Source of the DNA: T1Sed10-7 sp040904745 | GTDB lineage: Bacteria > Actinomycetota > Nitriliruptoria > Nitriliruptorales > Nitriliruptoraceae | Direction: 5' to 3' | Length of the DNA: 12,019 nt | Assembly (NCBI GenBank): GCA_040904745.1 | Contig: JBBDSW010000025.1 | Span: forward strand, 1-12,019 | Shown: piece by piece, positions 1 to 7,117 of the stretch | Position numbering within the stretch: position 1 is the stretch's first letter | Layout: every line of letters starts with the position of its first letter | Translations under genes and position numbers: made by a program | Notes under the pieces: model-generated | Told to the model about the DNA's origin: nothing | Database searches by the model: none | The model's input: the letters and a program-made list of their open reading frames with translations, nothing else

Positions 1-46
1 CCGCCCCCGCACATCCGCGGCCGCCCCCGCACATCCGCGGCCGCCC
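1..46. repeat. Tandem 20-bp direct repeat (two copies plus a partial third)
   Basis: The unit CCGCCCCCGCACATCCGCGG occurs at 1-20 and again, identically, at 21-40. A third copy begins at 41 (CCGCCC) and then diverges. Each unit ends in the palindrome CCGCGG, which recurs at 84-89. The array touches the window edge, so more copies may lie to the left. No coding sense was seen, and its function is unknown. Confidence 0.85.
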
Positions 47-120
47 GCCGAACCCGCGAGGCGGGAACGATCTGCACCCTCGACCGCGGGGACGCCCACC
101 GAACCCGCGAGGCGGGAACG
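42..120. repeat. Pair of 28-bp direct repeats each carrying a small hairpin
   Basis: Bases 42-69 and 93-120 match over 28 positions with one difference (G at 47, A at 98), a period of 51 bp. Each copy contains the core GAACCCGCGAGGCGGGAAC. This folds as CCCGC-GAG-GCGGG (stem 5, loop 3), flanked by an AA/AA internal mismatch and further closing G-C pairs. The copies lie downstream of the small minus-strand gene ending at 155, so they could be backup transcription stops, REP-like elements or protein-binding sites. The sequence alone cannot decide. Confidence 0.8.
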
Positions 121-132
121 GATCACACGCTC

Positions 133-148
133 AGGCACCACGGTGCCC
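133..148 (-). terminator. Hairpin just after the small minus-strand gene
   Basis: GGCACC at 134-139 is followed after two bases by its reverse complement GGTGCC at 142-147. In practice this gives a 5-bp stem with a 4-base loop, extendable by a wobble pair. It begins 7 bases past the stop codon of the minus-strand gene at 155. There is no real U-tract, so it is at best a GC-type terminator; the 28-bp hairpin repeats follow further downstream. Confidence 0.35.
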
Positions 149-154
149 GGCCCG

Positions 155-547
155 TCACGGATCGCGGGCGACGATCCCACGCTCGAGGACGACCGTGACC
201 TCCGCCACCTCGCCGGTGTCGATCATCCGGTCGAGGTCGTCGCTCGCGGGATCGCCATCGATCGCGACCCGGGCGAGCCCGGCCGTCACGGCCTGCTCGA
301 AGGCGGCGACGAAGCGGTCGGCATCCAGCACGCGGGGGGCGCCGACGCGATGTCCGTACGAGTAGCGGATCGAGCCCTCGGGCTGCACCACTCCGACGTA
401 GGTCGGCCCCGGATCCACGTTGTAGGCCGCCACCTCGGCCCGGATGCGAGCCGCCAGCAGCACCCGGAGCGTGATGCGCGGCGGCAGGTCATGGAGCTCG
501 GCTGACCCGAGCTCGTGCCCGGCCCGGCTGACGTCACGGATCCGCAC
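155..547 (-). CDS. Conserved-looking small hypothetical protein
   Basis: The product is about 130 residues and of unknown function. I placed the start at the GTG complementary to 545-547. The open frame continues upstream to an ATG at 640, but those 31 codons have many A/T third positions and encode Gly/Arg/His-rich sequence unlike the rest. From VRIRDVS onward, third positions are almost all G or C. A weak AGGG lies four bases before the GTG. Visible parts are an N-terminal strand (VRIRDVS), a Leu/Arg-rich helix (LPPRITLRVLLAARIRAEVAAYN), a VQPEGSIRYSY segment, a helix ADRFVAAFEQAV and a C-terminal strand EVTVVLERGIV. The order (RD start, 'RxRxEVxxYN' helix, 'VQP', 'AF' helix, acidic turn, terminal strand) recalls a family of small uncharacterised actinobacterial proteins, from memory only. 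There is no signal peptide, membrane segment or catalytic motif. The gene is divergent from rpsT. Confidence 0.72.
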   Translation of the reverse strand: MRIRDVSRAGHELGSAELHDLPPRITLRVLLAARIRAEVAAYNVDPGPTYVGVVQPEGSIRYSYGHRVGAPRVLDADRFVAAFEQAVTAGLARVAIDGDPASDDLDRMIDTGEVAEVTVVLERGIVARDP

Positions 548-643
548 GTCGCCCTCGCCTTCGGTGTGGCCGCCGGCTCTACGACCCGGACCGACAGGGT
601 GCCCACTGCGGCGCGTTCCCGCAGAAGGGGGCTCCCGCACCGG

Positions 644-673
644 TTGCCGTGGTCCGCACCGCGCTGGTACCGT
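644..673 (+). promoter_or_regulatory. Candidate rpsT promoter
   Basis: TTGCCG at 644-649 and TACCGT at 668-673 are separated by 18 bases, compatible with the actinobacterial housekeeping pattern (TTGnnn, about 17-18 bases, TAnnnT). It would give rpsT a leader of roughly 120 nucleotides, long enough for the leader fold described separately. Matches to consensus are partial, and other promoters in 548-800 are possible. The small gene on the other strand must have its own promoter here too; I saw no convincing one. Confidence 0.25.
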
Positions 674-771
674 TCGCCTCCGTCCGCCGCGCGCGGCCGT
701 CTCGTCCTGTCCGACGACCCGCGCACTGGCGCCCTGGCATGTCCGCCGAGCGACGTGTCCCGCCCCGCGCC

Positions 772-808
772 CCGTGCGCAGATACCTGAGGAACGAGCCT
801 CCGCATGG
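772..808 (+). promoter_or_regulatory. rpsT leader hairpin covering SD and start codon
   Basis: The Shine-Dalgarno GAGG at 788-791 pairs with CCTC at 798-801 (loop AACGAG). Directly adjoining on the 3' side, 802-808 (CGCATGG, which contains the ATG) pairs with 772-778 (CCGTGCG) in seven pairs including one G-U. Bases 779-787 form a bulge. Together 11 pairs bury both the SD and the AUG. Some ribosomal proteins, S20 of E. coli among them, are known to control their own translation. That this leader does so is inference. Confidence 0.4.
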
Positions 809-1065
809 CGAACATCAAGTCCCAGATCAAGCGCAACCGCCAGAACGAGACCGCGCGCGCGCGCAACAAGACCGTCCGGTCCAAGCTGAAAACCGAGGTC
901 CGCGGCTTCCACCAGGCGGCCGAGACCGGCGACGAGGAAGCGGCCACCGCCGCCTACCGCGAGGCCGCCCGCGAGCTCGACAAGGCTGCCACCAAGGGCA
1001 TCATCCATCGCAACACGGCGGCCAACCGCAAGTCCGGCATGGCCAAGCGGCTCGCACAGCTCTGA
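805..1065 (+). CDS. rpsT: 30S ribosomal protein S20
   Basis: S20 is a primary 16S rRNA-binding protein at the base of the 30S subunit and is needed for its assembly. The 86-residue product has the usual family length and start (MANIKSQIKRNRQNE). The basic helix ARARNKTVRSKLKTEVRGF (residues 18-36), an Ala/Glu-rich middle helix, and the C-terminal signature KGIIHRNTAANRKSGMAKRL (64-83) follow. The ATG is preceded by GAGGAA at 788-793, 11 bases upstream, a slightly long spacing. In many actinobacteria rpsT lies close to holA. Here it points the opposite way and is separated from holA by the glutamate dehydrogenase gene. A hairpin terminator follows at 1102-1125, so it is probably transcribed alone. 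The leader structure over its start is described separately. Confidence 0.98.
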   Translation: MANIKSQIKRNRQNETARARNKTVRSKLKTEVRGFHQAAETGDEEAATAAYREAARELDKAATKGIIHRNTAANRKSGMAKRLAQL

Positions 1066-1101
1066 GCGCTGAGCGCCGACGCGTCCTGGATCCACCCGCG
1101 C

Positions 1102-1125
1102 GTGGCGCCTCTGATGGGGCGCCAC
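1102..1125 (+). terminator. Probable rpsT terminator
   Basis: A perfect 8-bp stem pairs GTGGCGCC (1102-1109) with GGCGCCAC (1118-1125) around an 8-base loop, 36 bases after the rpsT stop. It is followed by TTCGCGTT rather than a clean T-run, as is common in high-GC actinobacteria. It separates rpsT from the glutamate dehydrogenase gene. Confidence 0.6.
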
Positions 1126-1167
1126 TTCGCGTTGATGGGCGGCCGGGACGGGACGCCTTCCTCGTCC

Positions 1168-1226
1168 GTCACGTCACGTCGGCCTAGGGTCGAGCGGGTA
1201 CGGACATCGACCCTCGGTGGATCCAC
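1168..1226 (+). promoter_or_regulatory. Upstream region and ribosome-binding site of the GDH gene
   Basis: GGTGGA at 1216-1221 lies five bases before the GTG at 1227 and is a good ribosome-binding site, supporting that start. Further up, 1168-1180 reads GTCACGTCACGTC, a short tandem array of GTCAC, and TAGGGT at 1185-1190 could be a -10 box. No matching -35 was found. Whether the GTCAC array is an operator is untested. Confidence 0.35.
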
Positions 1227-4200
1227 GTGACGGAGTATGGACCGGCAACGCGCGAGGTTCTCGCCGCACTGGCGGCATGTGACCACCCCCGCCCAGACCT
1301 CGTGCGGCAGATGGCGGAGGCGGCACTCAGGCGTGCACCGGACCACCTGCTGTCGCGCCCACCGGATGAGGTCGCCGAGCGGCTCGTCGCGGCCTTCGAC
1401 GGCCTCGATCGCCGGCGACCCGGTGAGCTCGTCGTCGAACTGCGCCGGCGGGACGACGTCGTGGGCATGGGGACGGCGGTGGTCATCAGCGAGGATCGTC
1501 CGTTCCTGCTCTCCAGCGTGATCGCCGAGCTCGGTGCCGCTGGCCTGACGGTGCGCGGCAGCTTCCACCCCATCGTCGGCGTGGAGCGCAGCGAGGATGG
1601 GCGGATCACGGCCATCACACCGGCCCGCCCGGCCCATGCTCGGGCGTCGATCATCCACGTCGAGGTCGCGGGACTACCGCCCGAGGACGATGGGGACCCG
1701 GTGCTGCTCGACCGGCTGCGTGCCTGTGTCACCGATGTACGGGCCGTCACGGATGACCACGAGCCGATGCGGGAACAGGTGCGGCGCGCGGCCACGGCGC
1801 TGGGTGACCACATCGAGCGTGGCCAGGGCGACGACCGTGACGCCGAGGTGGCTGCGCTGCTCACGTGGATCCTGGAGGACAACCTGGTCCTGCTCGGGGT
1901 CCAGACGGAGCCGCCCAGCCCCAGGAGCGAGCGCGCCACACCCGGTTGCGGACTGCTGCGGGAGGAGGACCGCCGTCGGCACCTGCTCGCTGGCGTCCCG
2001 ATCGCACGTGCCGACGAGGACCTCCCGCGGCTGGCCGTCTCCCGGAGCCGTGTCCGCGCCACCGTCCAGCGCCGGGCTCTGATCGAGATCGTGACGGTCA
2101 CGCTGCCCGAGGACGGCGCCCGCGTGGTGATCCTCGGGCTGCTCACCCGCAAGGGGGTCGCTGAACCGATCCGGGACACCCCGGTCCTGCGCCGGCGCCT
2201 CGAGCAGGTGTTCGAGTCCGAGGACATCGTGGAGGGCTCACACGATGCCATCACCCTGACCACCATCGCCCAGGCCATCCCCAAGGACGAGCTGCTGCGG
2301 GCTGACACGACCACCGCCCGGGACCTGCTCCTCGGCCTGCTGCAGGCCGAGGAGCACCGGGAGGTGTTCGCGATCGCGCGCCCCCATGCCCCGAGCCGGA
2401 CCATCTCCGTCCTGGTCTCGGTCCCGCAGGAGCGGTGGCGACCCGGGCTGGAGCGGCGCATCGGCAGCCTCCTGCGCGCCCGCTTCGGGGCCGACACCGT
2501 CGAGACCGATGCGGCCGTCGACCTGCGGTACGGGACCCTGGCCCGTCTCGTCCTCACGCTGCCGGGCGAGGAGGACCCCGCGGCGCGGGTGACGGACCGG
2601 AACGGCGCTGGTACGGACCTCACCGAGGCCATCGCCGACCTCGCCCGCCCCTGGGAGGATGCGGTCGTCCGCGAACTGACCGCGCGCAGCGGACCAGCGG
2701 TCGCAGAGGCGATCGGCCGCACCATCGTCAACAGGCTGCCCACCTCCTACCGGGACGTCACGGATCCGGACGAGGCGGTCGCCGACGTCATCCTCTTCGA
2801 CGAGGTCGTTCGCGGCGACGAGAGCCTCCTGGTGGCGCTGCGGAGAGCCGATCAGGGGCGGGGTATGGCCCCTGGCGACCGACACCACGGTGACCGGTCA
2901 CACCTCGCCCCGTTCCGGCTGCTCGTGGCCAAGCGCGGCCCCACCTTGGAGTTGTCGGCCTTCCTCCCGATCCTGGAGAGCCTCGGGCTCACGACGGTCG
3001 ACGAGGTCCCCCACCCCTTGGTCTATGGTGAGGGGCCGGACGCGACGCTGCACGACTTCGGTGTCCGGACCACCGGTCTGGACCCCACCGTGGACGGTCC
3101 CCGCCTGGCGGAGGCGATCCTGGCCGCCTGGCGCGGTCACCTCGAGGTGGACCCACTCAACCAGCTGGTCGTGGTCGCCGGACTCGGCTGGCACGACCTG
3201 CAGATCCTCCGCGCCTACCGACGGCTGCGTCGTCAGCTCGGGACCGCCTACACCCCGGCCTACGTGGACACGATCCTCGTCGATCACCCCGTCACGGTGC
3301 GGTCCCTGGTCGAACACATCCATGCGCGCTTCGATCCACGCCGAGCGGCGGATGCCCCGGACGAGGAGGCGACCCGTGCCGAGGTGCTCGCCGCCCTCGA
3401 TCGTCTCGAGCGACTCGATCACGATCGCATCCTCCGCCGGATCCTCGACCTCATCGACGCGACCCTGCGCACGAACGCGTTCCGGCCAGATGCCCGCGCC
3501 GACGGTTCCGGTGAGGCCTACGTCGCCATCAAGTTCGACCCCAACCGCATCGCGGACGCTCCCCAGCCACGTCCCTACCGGGAGATCTTCGTCCACTCCC
3601 CCCGGGTCGAGGGCGTCCACCTGCGGAGCGGACCGGTCTCCCGCGGGGGCCTCCGATGGTCGGACCGGCGCGACGACGTGAGGACCGAGGTGCTCGACCT
3701 CCTCAAGGCCCAGGTGCTGAAGAACGCCGTGATCGTGCCCTCCGGCGCCAAGGGCGGCTTCGTGGTCACCCGTGAGCCAGCCGACCCTGCCGAGCTCCCG
3801 GCCGAAGCCGAGCGGCAGTACATCACGTTCATCCGCGGGTTGCTCGACGTCACCGACGACCTGGATGGCGACGAGGTGGTACCCCCACCCGATGTCGTCC
3901 GACACGACGGAGACGATCCGTACCTGGTCGTCGCCGCCGATCGCGGTACCGCCACCTTCTCCGACACCGCCAACGCGGTGGCCAGACGCTACGGCTTCTG
4001 GCTCGATGACGCGTTCGCTTCGGGCGGCAGCCACGGCTACGACCACAAGCGTTTCGGGGTCACGGCGAAGGGAGCCTGGGTCGCGGTCGCCCGTCACTTC
4101 CGTGAGCTCGGGATGGACGTGGCGACCGAACCCGTCAGCATCGCCGGCATCGGAGACATGTCCGGCGACGTGTTCGGCAACGGCCTGCTGCGCTCCCGGG

Positions 4201-6074
4201 CGGTGCGGCTGGTCGCCGCGTTCGACCACCGGCACATCTTCCTCGACCCGGACCCCGACCCGGAAGCCAGCTACCAGGAACGGGCCCGCTTGTACGCCCT
4301 GCCACGATCCGGCTGGGACGACTACGACCGGTCCGTCCTGAGCCCGGACGGCATGATCGTCTCCCGGACCGCCAAGAGCGTGGCGCTGACCGAGCGGATC
4401 CGGGAGCTGCTGCGCACCGACGCGGTCGAGCTGACACCACCGGAGCTGATCCGAGCCGTGCTGTGCGCCCCGGTCGACCTCCTGTTCGCCGGCGGTATCG
4501 GCACCTACGTCCGTGCGACCGACGAGCGGGACCAGGACATCGGTGATCGGGCGAACGACGACGTGCGGGTGGAAGCATCCCGGGTCCGTGCCCGGGTCTA
4601 CGGCGAGGGCGCCAACCTGTCGATCACGCAACGGGCACGCATCGAGCTCGCCCGGCGCGGGACGCTCCTGAACCAGGACGCGGTCGACAACGCCGCCGGG
4701 GTGGCCACCTCGGATCTCGAGGTGAACCTGAAGATCCTCCTGCGCGCCGCCGAGGACCGCGGCGAGCTGACACGAAAGGCTCGCAACCAGCTGCTCGAGG
4801 AGCTCGCCGAGGACGTGGTCGAAGCGGCCGTCCGCGTGGTGGAGCACGGGACCGTTGCCATCTCCAGGGAGCTGGACCGCAGCAGCCGGTCGCTGGCGAC
4901 CTACGACGCGCTGCTGACCCGCCTGGAACGCGAGGAGGATCTCGATCGGGTGGCCGAGGCCCTCCCCTCCACCGCCGAGTTCGCGGCCCGTGCGGACGCC
5001 GGGGCCGGGATGACCCGTCCCGAGCTCGCGACCCTGGTGGCCTGGTCGAAGCGGGACCTGAAGGACGCCCTCCTGGCCTCGCGCGTGCCCGACTCGGCGT
5101 TGTGTCGCCCGGCCCTGGCCCGATCGCTGCCGCCGCGGGCCGTCGAACGCTTCCCCGAGCTGCTCGCTGCACACCGCCTGCGCCGCGAGTTGATCACGAC
5201 CGTGGTGACGAACGAGATCGTCGACCGTCTCGGGGTGACGATCGTCTCCCGACTGGCCGATGAGGCCGGGGTGCCGCTCGCCACCGTGGTCGAGACGATC
5301 CAGGCGACCCGGCACATCGTGGATGCCGACCGTTGGTGGGCCATGCTCGACGAGCTCGCCACCGAGCAGGAGCCGGCGCGCCTGCGTGAGCTCGAGCTCC
5401 CGCTGGAGGAGCTGGTGACGACCCTGACCCGGGTGCTGCTCACGGACCCGACCGCGCCGCCGCCCGAGGCTACCGCCGACCACCAGCATGCGATCGCGAC
5501 CGAACTGCTGCGCAGCCTCGACCGGCTCGGCTCCTCGGCTCAACGACGGGCACGAACGGCGCACGCCCGCTGGCTGGTGGACGATCTCGTCGAGCCCGAA
5601 CTCGCCCGGTTCCTGGCGGGGGCCCGCGACCTCGCACTCGTCCCAGACGTCGCCTCGGTACGCGGCAACCTGCCGAGCGATCCCGGGGACCAGCCGGTCG
5701 CCGACGCGCTCCTGCGGCTCTCGGAGCGCCTCGGGATCGACCGGCTCGAGGACGCGCTGCGGCGGGCCGAGGGCGGAGGCGAGTGGGCCCGGCGGCAACG
5801 TCTCGGCCTCGGTATGGATCTTCGCCGTGCCCGCCGAGCCGCAGCCGTCAGCGCGCTGACGCGCACGCCGGTCGGGACCGCCACCGACATCGTCGGTACC
5901 ACGGGTTCGGAGGCGGCCGTGGAGCGCTTCCTCGAGGGTCGACGGGAACCGCTCGAACGGGCTTGGGAGACCATCACGGCCGCGGAGTCCGCCGACGTGG
6001 CCGGCCTCGAGGCTCTGGGTGTGGCCGCACGCACGGTCCGCGAGACGATCGAACGGCGGCCACGAGTGCGGTGA
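1227..6074 (+). CDS. gdh: NAD-dependent glutamate dehydrogenase, large 180-kDa class
   Basis: It oxidises L-glutamate to 2-oxoglutarate and ammonium with NAD+ in the cytoplasm, mainly in amino-acid catabolism. The 1615 residues match the length of the large bacterial class known from Streptomyces and mycobacteria. An ACT-like segment lies at about 78-160 (VVISEDRPFLLSSVIAEL), with further ACT-like regions near 375-450 and 560-610. The catalytic core includes GGLRWSDR (807-814), KAQVLKNAVIVPSGAKGGF (827-845; K842 aligns with the catalytic lysine of PxGGxKGG in smaller GDHs), and ADRGTATFSDTAN, whose Asp fits the second catalytic residue. A Rossmann motif GIGDMSGDVFGNG is at 974-986, FAGGIGT near 1087, GEGANL at 1126-1131 and AVDNAAG at 1152. 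About 400 mostly helical residues follow. The GTG start has a good ribosome-binding site. The gene stands alone, convergent with holA. Confidence 0.96.
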   Translation: MTEYGPATREVLAALAACDHPRPDLVRQMAEAALRRAPDHLLSRPPDEVAERLVAAFDGLDRRRPGELVVELRRRDDVVGMGTAVVISEDRPFLLSSVIAELGAAGLTVRGSFHPIVGVERSEDGRITAITPARPAHARASIIHVEVAGLPPEDDGDPVLLDRLRACVTDVRAVTDDHEPMREQVRRAATALGDHIERGQGDDRDAEVAALLTWILEDNLVLLGVQTEPPSPRSERATPGCGLLREEDRRRHLLAGVPIARADEDLPRLAVSRSRVRATVQRRALIEIVTVTLPEDGARVVILGLLTRKGVAEPIRDTPVLRRRLEQVFESEDIVEGSHDAITLTTIAQAIPKDELLRADTTTARDLLLGLLQAEEHREVFAIARPHAPSRTISVLVSVPQERWRPGLERRIGSLLRARFGADTVETDAAVDLRYGTLARLVLTLPGEEDPAARVTDRNGAGTDLTEAIADLARPWEDAVVRELTARSGPAVAEAIGRTIVNRLPTSYRDVTDPDEAVADVILFDEVVRGDESLLVALRRADQGRGMAPGDRHHGDRSHLAPFRLLVAKRGPTLELSAFLPILESLGLTTVDEVPHPLVYGEGPDATLHDFGVRTTGLDPTVDGPRLAEAILAAWRGHLEVDPLNQLVVVAGLGWHDLQILRAYRRLRRQLGTAYTPAYVDTILVDHPVTVRSLVEHIHARFDPRRAADAPDEEATRAEVLAALDRLERLDHDRILRRILDLIDATLRTNAFRPDARADGSGEAYVAIKFDPNRIADAPQPRPYREIFVHSPRVEGVHLRSGPVSRGGLRWSDRRDDVRTEVLDLLKAQVLKNAVIVPSGAKGGFVVTREPADPAELPAEAERQYITFIRGLLDVTDDLDGDEVVPPPDVVRHDGDDPYLVVAADRGTATFSDTANAVARRYGFWLDDAFASGGSHGYDHKRFGVTAKGAWVAVARHFRELGMDVATEPVSIAGIGDMSGDVFGNGLLRSRAVRLVAAFDHRHIFLDPDPDPEASYQERARLYALPRSGWDDYDRSVLSPDGMIVSRTAKSVALTERIRELLRTDAVELTPPELIRAVLCAPVDLLFAGGIGTYVRATDERDQDIGDRANDDVRVEASRVRARVYGEGANLSITQRARIELARRGTLLNQDAVDNAAGVATSDLEVNLKILLRAAEDRGELTRKARNQLLEELAEDVVEAAVRVVEHGTVAISRELDRSSRSLATYDALLTRLEREEDLDRVAEALPSTAEFAARADAGAGMTRPELATLVAWSKRDLKDALLASRVPDSALCRPALARSLPPRAVERFPELLAAHRLRRELITTVVTNEIVDRLGVTIVSRLADEAGVPLATVVETIQATRHIVDADRWWAMLDELATEQEPARLRELELPLEELVTTLTRVLLTDPTAPPPEATADHQHAIATELLRSLDRLGSSAQRRARTAHARWLVDDLVEPELARFLAGARDLALVPDVASVRGNLPSDPGDQPVADALLRLSERLGIDRLEDALRRAEGGGEWARRQRLGLGMDLRRARRAAAVSALTRTPVGTATDIVGTTGSEAAVERFLEGRREPLERAWETITAAESADVAGLEALGVAARTVRETIERRPRVR

Positions 6075-6080
6075 CCACGC

Positions 6081-6096
6081 CCGGCCCGCCAGCCGG
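6081..6096. terminator. Small hairpin between convergent gdh and holA
   Basis: CCGGC (6081-6085) and GCCGG (6092-6096) form a 5-bp stem with a 6-base loop in the 29-bp gap between the two convergent stop codons. It could serve both strands, but it is short, lacks T-runs and may be chance in such GC-rich sequence. Confidence 0.25.
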
Positions 6097-6103
6097 ATCC
6101 TGA

Positions 6104-7117
6104 CTACCGCTTCGTCGCCAGCGGGTTGAAGGGCGCCCCGACCTCACGGGATGTGGCAAGCTCGAGGACCGCGAGTTCGAGGACCAGCGCATCCGGTAGC
6201 TCGGAGCCCTTGAGCGCGAGATCGAGCGTGGCCAGGCGGTCGTGGCACCAGGCCAACTCCCCCGGGTTGAACGCCCGTGCGCGGGCGAGGGTCTCGTCGT
6301 ACATCCGGCCCGGCCGCATCCCGGCCTCCTTCGCGCTCGCTCCGGAGCGCACCTGGAGCAACTGGCGCATCCGGTAGGCGATGGCCCCGGTGATGGCCAG
6401 CGGCGCATCGCCGGCCTCCAGCGAACCCCTCAGCGCGACGAGCGCCGCACGCGGGTCGCGCTCGGAGATCGCGTCGGCGACGGCGAACCCGGACGCCCGA
6501 CCGTGCCCGACGACGGTGGCATCGACCTGCTCTGCGGTGACGACGGCCACCCCGTGGTGGGTCGCACACACCGAGGAGACCTGCGACGCGATCGCCGAAG
6601 GCTCCGTACCGGCATGGAGGCGGATCGCGGCGATCGCGGTCGCATCGGCCTTCCGACCGAGCCGGCGGAACTCCTCGCCCACGATGCGCTCCCACGCCCG
6701 GTCGTCCCAATCAGGTGGCCGCTTGACGTCGATGCGTTCGCCGTGCTCCTTCGCCAGCTTGGCGACCTTCTGCACCTTCCCGGTGCCACGGGCGACCAGG
6801 AGGAGGACCGCATCCGGTGAGGGAGCCTCCACGTAGCGCTCCACCTCGTCCTTGAGGTCCCCAGCGAGCGCCTCGACACCCCGCAGCACGATGCACGTCC
6901 GCCCGCCGAACAGTGAGGTCGTCCGAAGCTCGGGCAGATGCTCGAGTTCGGTCACGTCGTAGCGGTCGACGTGCAGCTCGGGATCGTCCCGTTGGAGCGC
7001 CTCGAGCCGCCGCTCCGCCTCCCGCAGCAGCAGCAGGTCGTCGTCGCCGGCGAGCAGGAGTACGGACATGGGTCGAGCGTAGCGAGAACCCGAGACCGTC
7101 CCGCCGGCGCCCCTCAC
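6104..7117 (-). CDS. holA: DNA polymerase III delta subunit (clamp loader)
   Basis: Delta is the clamp-loader subunit that opens the beta sliding clamp at primed DNA. The 337-residue product shows the family pattern. It opens with a strand and acidic turn LLLAGDDDLLLLREAERRL (20-38). DVTELEHLPELRTTSLFGG (54-72) and the strand CIVLRGVE follow, then a hydrophobic VLLLVARGTGK (104-114) and RPPDWDDRAWERIV. The helical C-terminal collar domain contains GDAPLAITGAIAYRMRQLL (236-254), and the protein ends in FNPLATKR. The GTG at 7115-7117 overlaps the comEC stop as GTGA. An alternative ATG at 7067-7069 (residue 17) is where family similarity begins, and the 16 codons before it have weaker G/C third positions. 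Neither start has a clear ribosome-binding site, so coupling to comEC is plausible. It is last in the leuS-to-holA cluster. Confidence 0.9.
   Translation of the reverse strand: MRGAGGTVSGSRYARPMSVLLLAGDDDLLLLREAERRLEALQRDDPELHVDRYDVTELEHLPELRTTSLFGGRTCIVLRGVEALAGDLKDEVERYVEAPSPDAVLLLVARGTGKVQKVAKLAKEHGERIDVKRPPDWDDRAWERIVGEEFRRLGRKADATAIAAIRLHAGTEPSAIASQVSSVCATHHGVAVVTAEQVDATVVGHGRASGFAVADAISERDPRAALVALRGSLEAGDAPLAITGAIAYRMRQLLQVRSGASAKEAGMRPGRMYDETLARARAFNPGELAWCHDRLATLDLALKGSELPDALVLELAVLELATSREVGAPFNPLATKR

Noticed and set aside
42..120. CRISPR array or tRNA fragment in the left-edge repeats
   Set aside because: There are only two 28-bp copies with a GC-rich 23-bp gap and no cas genes. 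GCGGGTTCG on the minus strand resembles a T-loop by chance, but no cloverleaf can be drawn.
529..536. TGACGTCA palindrome near the small gene's start
   Set aside because: It is a single 8-bp palindrome inside coding sequence, with no second site or promoter context.
548..640. N-terminal extension of the small minus-strand protein to the ATG at 640
   Set aside because: Many third positions are A or T in these 31 codons, and the peptide is Gly/Arg/His-rich and unlike the rest. The GTG at 547 is preferred.
444..1187. A 247-codon plus-strand frame spanning the rpsT region
   Set aside because: It covers rpsT in another frame and encodes Arg/Pro-rich sequence; rpsT is unambiguous.
1184..2743. A 519-codon minus-strand frame opposite the start of gdh
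   Set aside because: It is Ser/Arg-rich shadow sequence with no motif, overlapping a confidently identified gene.
2898..5798. A 966-codon open frame on the minus strand within the glutamate dehydrogenase gene
   Set aside because: It is antisense to a gene with clear family motifs. Long stop-free antisense frames are expected when third positions are nearly all G/C. The product is a low-order mix of Gly, Val, Asp, Arg and Gln with no recognisable domain.
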